From: Alectryocaccomicrobium faecavium
Lineage (GTDB): Bacteria > Bacillota > Clostridia > Christensenellales > Aristaeellaceae
NCBI GenBank assembly: GCA_018713425.1
Contig: DVOT01000161.1
Span: 1-9,505, forward strand
DNA: 9,505 bases
Direction of reading: 5' to 3'
Numbering within the stretch: the stretch's first letter is position 1; each line of letters starts with the position of its first letter. The notes under the pieces were generated by a model that was not told the origin of the DNA, did not search any database, and saw only the letters and a program-made list of their open reading frames with translations. Positions 1 to 5,100 of the stretch are shown here, in pieces. The translations under genes and the position numbers were made by a program.

Positions 1-1
1 G

Positions 2-52
2 ACCAAGGGATCGACCGTCAATTCCGGCGACCTGCTCGTTTCGCTGCAATAG
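2..52 (+). CDS. C-terminal end of a biotin carboxyl carrier (biotinyl-domain) protein, partial
   Basis: Only the last 16 codons are in the window, in the frame starting at base 2 and ending with TAG at 50-52. They read TKGSTVNSGDLLVSLQ. This is the usual end of a biotinyl/lipoyl domain, whose last strands carry a 'G..V..GD.L..L' pattern just before the stop. The biotinylated MKM motif would lie upstream, outside the window. The next two genes are the beta and alpha subunits of a Na+-pumping decarboxylase, and the alpha subunit has no biotin domain of its own. This small protein is therefore very likely the mobile biotin carrier that shuttles CO2 between them. The call rests on a short stretch plus strong context. 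Confidence 0.75.
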   Translation, partial: TKGSTVNSGDLLVSLQ

Positions 53-65
53 GCCCCGGCCTATT
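48..65 (+). other. Inverted repeat spanning the carrier-protein stop codon
   Basis: AATAGGCC, two C bases, then GGCCTATT form a perfect 8-bp inverted repeat. As RNA about 7 bp would pair around a CCCG loop. It covers the TAG stop and ends 6 bases before the purine-rich ribosome binding site of oadB. There is no T run, so it is not a terminator. A role in mRNA stability or in tuning oadB translation is possible but not shown. Confidence 0.4.
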
Positions 66-70
66 CCGAA

Positions 71-80
71 GGGAGGAGGG
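71..80 (+). promoter_or_regulatory. Ribosome binding site that sets a TTG start for oadB
   Basis: GGGAGGAGGG lies 6 bases before TTG at 87-89. The first in-frame ATG (105-107) lacks any such sequence at the right distance and would cut into the hydrophobic N-terminal segment. TTG is therefore the better start. Confidence 0.75.
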
Positions 81-86
81 TTCAGT

Positions 87-1529
87 TTGACGAGATATGC
101 AAAAATGTGCCGCGTGCTGGCGGTGCTGCTGCTTTCGGTGCTGCTGCTGGGCGCGGTAGCGATTGCCGAGCAGGCGACGCAGCCCACCGCCGGACCCACG
201 GATACCGAGGCGCAGACCGACGTCGGTGGCGCGACTCTTGAGGGCGAAGTCCTTGTGGAGGAAGCCGCGGCGGAAGAAGACGAATTGTCGCTCGATTTCG
301 TGGGCGGCATGAAAAACATCCTGGAATCCACCGGCTTTGCCAACGCCACCTGGCAGCAATACGTGATGATCGCTATCGCCTGCTTACTTTTGTATCTGGC
401 GATCGTGAAGCAGTTCGAGCCGCTTTTGCTGCTGCCGATTTCTTTCGGCATGCTGTTGGCCAACCTGCCGCTGGGTGGCATGATGGACGGCCCGACGTTC
501 CAGAACTTTACCAACGCGGCGGAAGCTGCGACGTTTGCTGCGAAGTATGACGTGGGCGTCACCCTCACAGCGGACGAGCTGGGCAACACCATTTATCAGG
601 TGCAAACCGCCACGGGCGGCCTGCTCTATTACCTGTACCAGGGCGTGAAGCTGGGCATTTACCCGCCGCTCATCTTCATGGGCGTGGGCGCGATGACCGA
701 TTTCGCCCCCCTGATCGCCAACCCGAAATCGCTGCTGCTGGGCGCTGCCGCGCAGCTGGGCATCTTCCTCGCCTTCATTCTGGCGAAGTTCCTGGGCTTT
801 ACGAACGCAGAAGCCGGCTCCATCGGCATCATCGGCGGCGCGGACGGCCCCACGGCCCTGTTCGTGACCACTCGGCTTGCGCCGCATCTGCTGGGGCCCA
901 TCGCGGTCGCCGCGTATTCGTACATGGCGCTGGTGCCGGTGATCCAGCCCCCGTTCATGAAGCTGCTTACCACCAAGAAGGAACGCGCCGTGGTGATGGA
1001 ACAGATGCGCCCAGTTTCCAAGCGCGAGCTGGTCATCTTCCCGATCATGGTCACCATCATCGTGGCCCTGCTGCTGCCCTCCGCCGCGCCGCTGATCGGC
1101 ATGCTGATGCTGGGCAACCTGGTGCGCGTGAGCGGCGTGACCGAGCGCCTCTCCAAAACCGCGCAGAACGAGCTGTGCAACATCGTCACCATCTTCCTCG
1201 GCCTCACCGTGGGCGCCACGGCCAATGGCAACACCTTCCTCGATTGGGATACGCTCAAGATCCTGCTGCTGGGCGTGTTCGCCTTCAGCGGCGGCACCGT
1301 CGGCGGCGTGCTGCTGGGCAAGCTGATGTACAAGCTCACCGGCGGCAAGGTGAACCCGCTGATCGGCTCGGCGGGCGTTTCGGCCGTGCCGATGGCTGCG
1401 CGCGTTTCGCAGAAGGTGGCGCAGGAAGAAAATCCCGGCAACTTCATCCTGATGCACGCCATGGGCCCGAACGTCGCGGGCGTGATCGGCTCCGCGGTTG
1501 CCGCGGGCGTTTTGCTGGCGCTGTTCTAA
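87..1529 (+). CDS. oadB: Sodium ion-translocating decarboxylase, beta subunit (OadB family)
   Basis: Integral membrane protein of 480 aa that decarboxylates carboxybiotin and couples this to Na+ export. The core (about residues 71-480) carries the family hallmarks: FEPLLLLPISFGMLLANLPL (110-129), GGADGPT (250-256) and NPLIGSAGVSAVP (423-435). From memory of the Klebsiella OadB literature, the Na+-site residues D203, Y229, N373, G377, S382 and R389 all find a match here at a constant offset of 50 (D253, Y279, N423, G427, S432, R439). The core therefore looks intact and functional. Unusually, residues 1-27 form a signal-peptide-like or transmembrane segment ending VAIAEQ, followed by an acidic Ala/Glu-rich linker (about 28-70). 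The TTG start is supported by GGGAGGAGGG six bases upstream. It sits 34 bp after the biotin carrier and 23 bp before oadA, in one operon. GcdB and MmdB are close relatives, but the oxaloacetate-type alpha subunit next door favours OadB. Confidence 0.93.
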   Translation: MTRYAKMCRVLAVLLLSVLLLGAVAIAEQATQPTAGPTDTEAQTDVGGATLEGEVLVEEAAAEEDELSLDFVGGMKNILESTGFANATWQQYVMIAIACLLLYLAIVKQFEPLLLLPISFGMLLANLPLGGMMDGPTFQNFTNAAEAATFAAKYDVGVTLTADELGNTIYQVQTATGGLLYYLYQGVKLGIYPPLIFMGVGAMTDFAPLIANPKSLLLGAAAQLGIFLAFILAKFLGFTNAEAGSIGIIGGADGPTALFVTTRLAPHLLGPIAVAAYSYMALVPVIQPPFMKLLTTKKERAVVMEQMRPVSKRELVIFPIMVTIIVALLLPSAAPLIGMLMLGNLVRVSGVTERLSKTAQNELCNIVTIFLGLTVGATANGNTFLDWDTLKILLLGVFAFSGGTVGGVLLGKLMYKLTGGKVNPLIGSAGVSAVPMAARVSQKVAQEENPGNFILMHAMGPNVAGVIGSAVAAGVLLALF

Positions 1530-1552
1530 TCGTATAGCTATGAGGTGAGAAT

Positions 1553-2950
1553 ATGGCAAAAGTTCTGATTATGGATACCATCCTGCGCGACGCGCATCAG
1601 TCCCAGGCCGCCACGCGCATGCGCCTGGACGATATGCTGCCCGCGTGCGAAATCCTGGATAAAATCGGCTACTACGCGCTGGAGTGCTGGGGCGGCGCCA
1701 CGTTTGACACCTGCCTGCGCTTCCTGCACGAGGATCCGTGGGAGCGCCTGCGCAAGCTGCGCAAGGCCCTGCCGAATACCAAGCTGCAAATGTTGCTGCG
1801 CGGCCAGAACATTCTGGGCTACAAGCACTACGCGGACGACGTGGTGGAAGAGTTCGTCAAGCGCGCGATCGGCAACGGCATCGATATCATCCGCATCTTC
1901 GACGCGCTCAACGACCCCCGCAACATGGAAACCGCCATCAACGCCACCAAGAAATACGGCGGCATCTGCGAAGTGGCCATGAGCTACACCATCAGCCCGG
2001 TACACACGGAAGACTATTTCGTGAACCTGGCCATCCAGCTGGAGCGCATGGGCGCGGACACCATCTGCATCAAGGACATGGCGAACCTGCTGCTGCCCTA
2101 TTCGGCCTACAGCCTGGTGAAAAAGCTGAAGAAGTCCGTGAAGGTGCCGATCCACCTGCACACGCACAACACCTCCGGCACCGGCGATATGACGCTGCTC
2201 AAGGCCATCGAGGCGGGCGTGGACATCGTGGACACCGCCCTCTCCCCCATGGGCAACGGCACCAGCCAGCCGGCCACCGAGCCGCTGGTGGCCACGTTGC
2301 AGGGCACGCCCTACGACACCGGCCTGTCCCTGGAACTGATGAGCGAGGCCGCCAAGCACTTCCGCGGCGTGGCTGACCGCATGAAGAAGGAAGGCATCCT
2401 GGATCCCAAGGTGCTCTCCGTGGATATCAACACCCTGCTCTATCAGGTGCCCGGCGGCATGCTGAGCAACCTGATCAACCAGCTGAAGCAGGCCAACGCC
2501 TCCGACAAGTTCTACGATGTGCTCGCGGAAATCCCGCGCGTGCGCGAGGACTTCGGCTATCCGCCGCTGGTAACGCCCACCAGCCAGATCGTGGGCACCC
2601 AGGCCGTGATGAACGTGCTCGCCGGCGAGCGCTACAAGATGAACCCCAAGGAGAGCCAGGCCCTGATGCGCGGCGAATACGGCCGCCTGCCCGCCAAGGT
2701 GAACGAAGAGGTTCGCCGCAAGGTCATCGGCGACGCGAAGGTCATCACCTGCCGCCCCGCCGATCTGCTGGAGCCGGAAATGGACAAGTATCGCGCCGAG
2801 TGCGCCCGCTGGGTGCGGCAGGATGAGGATGTGCTCTCCTACGCGCTGTTCCCGCAGGTGGCCGAGAAGTTCTTCGAGTGGCGCGATTCCCAGACCCTGG
2901 GTGTGGACAATTCGCTCCTCAACAAGGACGCCAAGGTCATGCCCGTGTAA
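1553..2950 (+). CDS. oadA: Oxaloacetate decarboxylase alpha subunit, carboxyltransferase part without biotin domain
   Basis: Cytoplasmic 465-aa enzyme that moves the carboxyl group of oxaloacetate onto biotin, releasing pyruvate. It starts with MDTILRDAHQS (7-17), the family signature. D13, K174 in CIKDMAN, and H203 and H205 in HLHTHNTSG fit the metal ligands and the carbamylated lysine of the OadA/pyruvate carboxylase carboxyltransferase barrel. The C-terminal half (about 300-450), with PGGMLSNL and FGYPPLVTPTSQIVGTQAV, is the conserved carboxylase domain. Full-length OadA is near 590 aa with a C-terminal biotinyl domain. This protein stops after the carboxyltransferase part, which fits the separate carrier gene upstream. 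GAGGTG at 1542-1547 supports the ATG. A pyruvate carboxylase B subunit has a similar sequence, but the OadB partner argues for the sodium-pump decarboxylase. Confidence 0.92.
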   Translation: MAKVLIMDTILRDAHQSQAATRMRLDDMLPACEILDKIGYYALECWGGATFDTCLRFLHEDPWERLRKLRKALPNTKLQMLLRGQNILGYKHYADDVVEEFVKRAIGNGIDIIRIFDALNDPRNMETAINATKKYGGICEVAMSYTISPVHTEDYFVNLAIQLERMGADTICIKDMANLLLPYSAYSLVKKLKKSVKVPIHLHTHNTSGTGDMTLLKAIEAGVDIVDTALSPMGNGTSQPATEPLVATLQGTPYDTGLSLELMSEAAKHFRGVADRMKKEGILDPKVLSVDINTLLYQVPGGMLSNLINQLKQANASDKFYDVLAEIPRVREDFGYPPLVTPTSQIVGTQAVMNVLAGERYKMNPKESQALMRGEYGRLPAKVNEEVRRKVIGDAKVITCRPADLLEPEMDKYRAECARWVRQDEDVLSYALFPQVAEKFFEWRDSQTLGVDNSLLNKDAKVMPV

Positions 2951-2962
2951 AACCATACGTCT

Positions 2963-2996
2963 TGCCCCGGCCGCGGAAAACTCCGCGGCCGGGGCA
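2963..2996 (+). terminator. Strong GC hairpin after oadA (terminator-like, no T run)
   Basis: A perfect 14-bp stem (TGCCCCGGCCGCGG with its complement) encloses AAAACT. An extra A-T pair would leave a four-base loop. It begins 12 bases after the oadA stop. The bases after it (gagtattaaaaag) are not a T run, so it may only block exonucleases or partly terminate. The hairpin at 3204-3231 shares its core and does have a T run. Confidence 0.55.
2969..2993 (+). repeat. 25-base repeat, copy 1
   Basis: This 25-base stretch is identical to 3207-3231. It is itself a hairpin core (GGCCGCGG, AAAACT, CCGCGGCC, GGG). The flanks of the two copies differ. The pair brackets the hairpin array, at a 238-bp offset. 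Confidence 0.8.
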
Positions 2997-3031
2997 GAGT
3001 ATTAAAAAGCCTCAGAAAAAGAGGTTCTAAT

Positions 3032-3060
3032 CAGAAATGACGGCGTGTACGTCATTTCTG
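3032..3060 (+). repeat. Inverted repeat (hairpin 2 of the array)
   Basis: CAGAAATGACG pairs perfectly over 11 bp with CGTCATTTCTG around the seven-base loop GCGTGTA. The next inverted repeat starts at the very next base. Confidence 0.7.
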
Positions 3061-3103
3061 GTATTTTTCGGGAGCAAATGCTTGCATTTGCGGAGAAAAA
3101 TAC
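3061..3103 (+). repeat. Nested inverted repeat (hairpin 3 of the array)
   Basis: An outer 9-bp stem, GTATTTTTC with GAAAAATAC, encloses an inner 7-8-bp stem, GCAAATGC with GCATTTGC. The two are separated by a purine-only internal loop (GGGA on the left side, GGA on the right). Confidence 0.7.
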
Positions 3104-3110
3104 ATTCCCG

Positions 3111-3165
3111 TCCCGATTGCTGGCCGTCGAAGCACGCGAAGCGGTGCGTAGACAAGCAATCGGGA
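3111..3165 (+). repeat. Long branched or interrupted hairpin (hairpin 4 of the array)
   Basis: TCCCGATTGCT (3111-3121) pairs perfectly over 11 bp with AGCAATCGGGA (3155-3165). Inside, GTC/GAC (3126-3128, 3151-3153) and GCACGC/GCGGTGC (3132-3147, one bulged G, GAA loop) continue the helix. Confidence 0.65.
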
Positions 3166-3168
3166 AAT

Positions 3169-3199
3169 CTCGCCCGCAAACCGCAGGTTTGTGGGCGAG
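3169..3199 (+). repeat. Inverted repeat (hairpin 5 of the array)
   Basis: CTCGCCCGCAAACC pairs over 14 bp, with one G-T wobble, to GGTTTGTGGGCGAG around the three-base loop GCA. It lies four bases before the terminator hairpin. Confidence 0.7.
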
Positions 3200-3203
3200 C
3201 GGG

Positions 3204-3235
3204 CCTGGCCGCGGAAAACTCCGCGGCCGGGTTTT
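3204..3235 (+). terminator. Rho-independent terminator
   Basis: A GC-rich 11-bp stem (3204-3214 with 3221-3231, one T-G wobble) has loop AAAACT and is directly followed by TTTTGTGTG. This is the best terminator for transcripts running out of the oad operon and through the hairpin array. Confidence 0.7.
3207..3231 (+). repeat. 25-base repeat, copy 2
   Basis: Identical to 2969-2993. This copy is followed by TTTT, which completes a terminator. The first copy is not. Confidence 0.8.
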
Positions 3236-3276
3236 GTGTGCGCTGCAAATTTTTTCGCCTTGAAAGGGATTGGGGA

Positions 3277-3305
3277 TTGCAAAGTTGGTCAAATCATGAT
3301 ATGAT
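3277..3305 (+). promoter_or_regulatory. Probable sigma70-type promoter for the oxidoreductase gene
   Basis: TTGCAA (3277-3282, 4 of 6 matches to TTGACA), a 17-base spacer, then TATGAT (3300-3305, 5 of 6 matches to TATAAT). It follows the terminator at 3204-3235 and precedes the 3389 start, with an untranslated leader of roughly 75 bases. Confidence 0.55.
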
Positions 3306-3315
3306 AAGCAATAGA

Positions 3316-3329
3316 GATTCCAGGGAATC
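3316..3329 (+). promoter_or_regulatory. Short dyad just downstream of the promoter, possible operator
   Basis: GATTCC and GGAATC form a 6-bp inverted repeat with a two-base centre. It starts 11 bases after the -10 box, across the expected transcription start region. Its position suits a repressor site, but no regulator gene is in the window to match it. Confidence 0.3.
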
Positions 3330-3345
3330 GGTATGCACAAATTCG

Positions 3346-3362
3346 GCCCGGCTTTGCCCGGC
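3346..3362 (+). other. Small leader hairpin before the oxidoreductase ribosome binding site
   Basis: GCCCGGC occurs twice around TTT. Each copy can pair with the other through GCC/GGC on both sides of a C-C mismatch. No T run follows and nothing shows an attenuator. Confidence 0.25.
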
Positions 3363-3388
3363 AAATAGGAGAAAGGGGAATTTCCGCC

Positions 3389-4450
3389 ATGAGCAAAATC
3401 AAAGTTGCTATCATCGGCTGCGGCAACATTGCGAACAGCGCGCATCTGCCCGCCTATCAGGCGGCCAGCGACCTGTGCGAAGTGAAGTACTTCTGCGATT
3501 TGATCGAAGAGCGCGCCACCGCCCTGCGGGATAAGTATGGCAGCGGCATCGTTTGCGTCGATTATCACGATGTGGTGAACGATCCCGAAGTCACCTGCGT
3601 TTCCATCTGCACACCCAACTATGAGCACGCGGTGATTTCCATCGATATGCTCAACGCGAAAAAGAACGTGCTGTGCGAAAAGCCCGCCGCCATGAACGCG
3701 GATCTGGCCGCACAGATGCAAAAGGCCGCCGACGACAACGGCGTGATCCTCAACATCGGCGTGTGCAACCGGTTTAACACCTCAGTGAACAAAATCGCCG
3801 AGCTGATTCAGGCGGGCGTGCTGGGCAACCTGTATCACGTGTATTGCTCGTTCCGCGCGCACCGCTCCATCCCTGGCCTGGGCGGTGCATTCACCACCAA
3901 GGCGCGCAGCGGCGGCGGCGCGCTGATCGACTGGGGCGTGCATTATCTTGATTTGATCCTCTATTGCCTGGGCGATCCGGCGATCAAAACGGTTTCCGCC
4001 GCGGCGTATAGCGTGCTGGGCAAGGATATCGAGGGCTATGTCTACGAGAGCATGTGGGCTGGCCCGCCGGTGAAAGACGGCGTGTACGACGTGGACGATA
4101 TGGTGACGGGCTTTGTGCGCACCGAAGGCCCCACGCTTTCCTTCAACGGCGCGTGGGCGCAAAATATCGGCGAGGGCGCGACGTTCATCGAGTTCATGGG
4201 CGATAAGGGCGGCATCAAGCTGCAATACGGCGGCGGCTTCGTGCTCTATTCCACGCTCAACGGCATGCTCACCGAAACGCACTTTAAGTATCAAACCGAA
4301 AATATGTACAATGCCGAAGTGCGCGATTTCCTCATCAAAGCGCCGCAGGGCATCAAAACCAAGGCGAACATCGATAAGGCCATCATCACCAGCCGCCTGA
4401 TGGATATGATTTACCGTTCCAGCGAGCTGGGCGAAGAAGTAAAGGCATAG
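3389..4450 (+). CDS. Gfo/Idh/MocA-family NAD(P)-dependent oxidoreductase
   Basis: Cytoplasmic 353-aa dehydrogenase of the family that oxidises or reduces sugars, inositols and their derivatives. The N-terminal Rossmann fold begins VAIIGCGNIANSAHL (6-20), with the GxGxxA/N nucleotide-binding loop. CTPNYEH (74-80) and LCEKP (95-99) follow, and K98 is the conserved catalytic lysine. The C-terminal beta-sheet domain has SGGGALIDWGVHYLDL (174-189), with D181 and H185 in the family's D..GxH.xD active-site pattern. The length is typical. AGGAGAAAGGGG (3367-3378) supports the ATG. It has its own probable promoter and is followed 98 bp later by a metal-binding protein gene on the same strand. The substrate cannot be read from the sequence. 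The nearby fucosidase and transporter make a sugar likely. Confidence 0.9.
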   Translation: MSKIKVAIIGCGNIANSAHLPAYQAASDLCEVKYFCDLIEERATALRDKYGSGIVCVDYHDVVNDPEVTCVSICTPNYEHAVISIDMLNAKKNVLCEKPAAMNADLAAQMQKAADDNGVILNIGVCNRFNTSVNKIAELIQAGVLGNLYHVYCSFRAHRSIPGLGGAFTTKARSGGGALIDWGVHYLDLILYCLGDPAIKTVSAAAYSVLGKDIEGYVYESMWAGPPVKDGVYDVDDMVTGFVRTEGPTLSFNGAWAQNIGEGATFIEFMGDKGGIKLQYGGGFVLYSTLNGMLTETHFKYQTENMYNAEVRDFLIKAPQGIKTKANIDKAIITSRLMDMIYRSSELGEEVKA

Positions 4451-4482
4451 AGCCCGGGCGCGCGTTGTAAAACGCCACACTC

Positions 4483-4512
4483 CGCGGCCTCGCTCCAATC
4501 GGCGGGGCCGCG
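4483..4512 (+). terminator. Hairpin between the oxidoreductase and the DUF2284 gene, weak terminator
   Basis: CGCGGCC pairs perfectly with GGCCGCG. Five further inner pairs, two of them wobble, close on loop CCAATC. The downstream bases ATTCATTTC are only moderately T-rich, so partial termination or mRNA protection fits better than a full stop. No clear promoter was found between it and the next start. Confidence 0.4.
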
Positions 4513-4536
4513 ATTCATTTCAAAAGACCGCGTGCG

Positions 4537-4542
4537 AGGAGG
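4537..4542 (+). promoter_or_regulatory. Ribosome binding site that selects the second ATG
   Basis: AGGAGG directly touches the ATG at 4543 (no spacing) but lies six bases before the ATG at 4549. The second ATG is therefore the likely start. Confidence 0.75.
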
Positions 4543-4548
4543 ATGGCC

Positions 4549-5100
4549 ATGGCAACCTTGGAAACTTTGGAGCATATTTTGGTGGAAGCGGGCGTGTACC
4601 AATATGGGCGCGTGGACACCGCGAACATCCGCTTTTTGCAGGAAGTGCGCGGCATGTGCGAAGCCAACACCTGCCGCCAATATGGCAAAACCTGGGCTTG
4701 CCCGCCGGCGATCGGCACCGTGGAAGAGTGCCGCGCGCGGGTGCAGCAATACGATGCGATGCTGGTTTTCAGCGTGAAATGCGATTTGGAGGATTCCTTC
4801 GATTACGAAGGCATGGTGGAGGGCGGCAAGCGGTTTAAGCGGATCGCCCGGGCCATCCAGCAGGCGGTTTCGCGGGAATTGGACGATTATTTGCTCCTCT
4901 CCAACGAGGGCTGCGACCAGTGCAAGGAATGCACCTATCCCAACGCGCCGTGCCGCTTTCCCGAAAAAACGCATGGCGCGTTGGAAGGCTATGGCATCCT
5001 GGTGAGTGAACTGGCGGGCCAGGCGGGCATCCGCTATATCAACGGCGCCAACACCGTTACCTACTTCGGCGGCCTGGCCTATCATTCACAGCGCGCTTAA
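4549..5100 (+). CDS. DUF2284-type predicted metal-binding protein
   Basis: Soluble 183-aa protein with nine cysteines. An N-terminal set (C37, C42, C51 in a stretch ending TWACPP, then C61 and C78) is followed by a ferredoxin-like cluster GCDQCKECTYPNAPCRFPEK (121-140, with C122, C125, C128 and C135). That CxxCxxC plus later PC.xP layout, followed by EGYGI and NTVTYFGG, matches the DUF2284 'predicted metal-binding protein' family. It most likely binds an iron-sulfur cluster or another metal. The biochemical role of the family is not established to my knowledge. The start at 4549 is chosen by AGGAGG spacing. It follows the oxidoreductase and may be co-transcribed with it. Its stop overlaps the stop of the convergent transporter gene. 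Confidence 0.8.
   Translation: MATLETLEHILVEAGVYQYGRVDTANIRFLQEVRGMCEANTCRQYGKTWACPPAIGTVEECRARVQQYDAMLVFSVKCDLEDSFDYEGMVEGGKRFKRIARAIQQAVSRELDDYLLLSNEGCDQCKECTYPNAPCRFPEKTHGALEGYGILVSELAGQAGIRYINGANTVTYFGGLAYHSQRA

Larger units (their letters stand above)
2963..3231 (+). other. Array of consecutive hairpins between oadA and the next gene
   Basis: Six inverted repeats of 9-14 bp lie nearly back to back: 2963-2996, 3032-3060, 3061-3103, 3111-3165, 3169-3199 and 3204-3231. A weaker seventh (AGCCTC/GAGGTT, 3008-3026) fills the one larger gap. Spacers between the last five are 0, 7, 3 and 4 bases. Stems are mostly perfect and the stem sequences differ from each other, except that the first and last share a core. 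No ORF here has a credible start or family. It could be a structured 3' untranslated region, a noncoding RNA or a small non-autonomous repeat element. The sequence alone does not decide among these. Confidence 0.6.

Noticed and set aside
105..107. ATG as the start of oadB
   Set aside because: It has no ribosome binding site at proper distance, whereas the TTG at 87 has a strong one.
384..1559. A 391-codon open frame antisense to oadB
   Set aside because: The His/Arg/Gln-rich composition is an antisense artefact, and the plus-strand OadB motifs are clear.
1538..2956. A 472-codon open frame on the minus strand, almost exactly antisense to oadA
   Set aside because: Its product is rich in His, Gly, Ala, Val and Gln, as expected of the complement of GC-rich codons. 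It matches no family I know, and oadA in the other strand is unmistakable.
2963..3231. CRISPR array
   Set aside because: There are no regularly repeated identical units with unique spacers. Only one 25-base core recurs, and the other stems are all different.
3002..3721. Minus-strand and plus-strand open frames through the hairpin array and the start of the oxidoreductase gene
   Set aside because: They cross the inverted repeats, so they read palindromes as protein. They have no good ribosome binding site and show no family motifs.
4543..4545. ATG as the start of the DUF2284 gene
   Set aside because: It directly abuts AGGAGG with no spacing. The ATG at 4549 has six bases.
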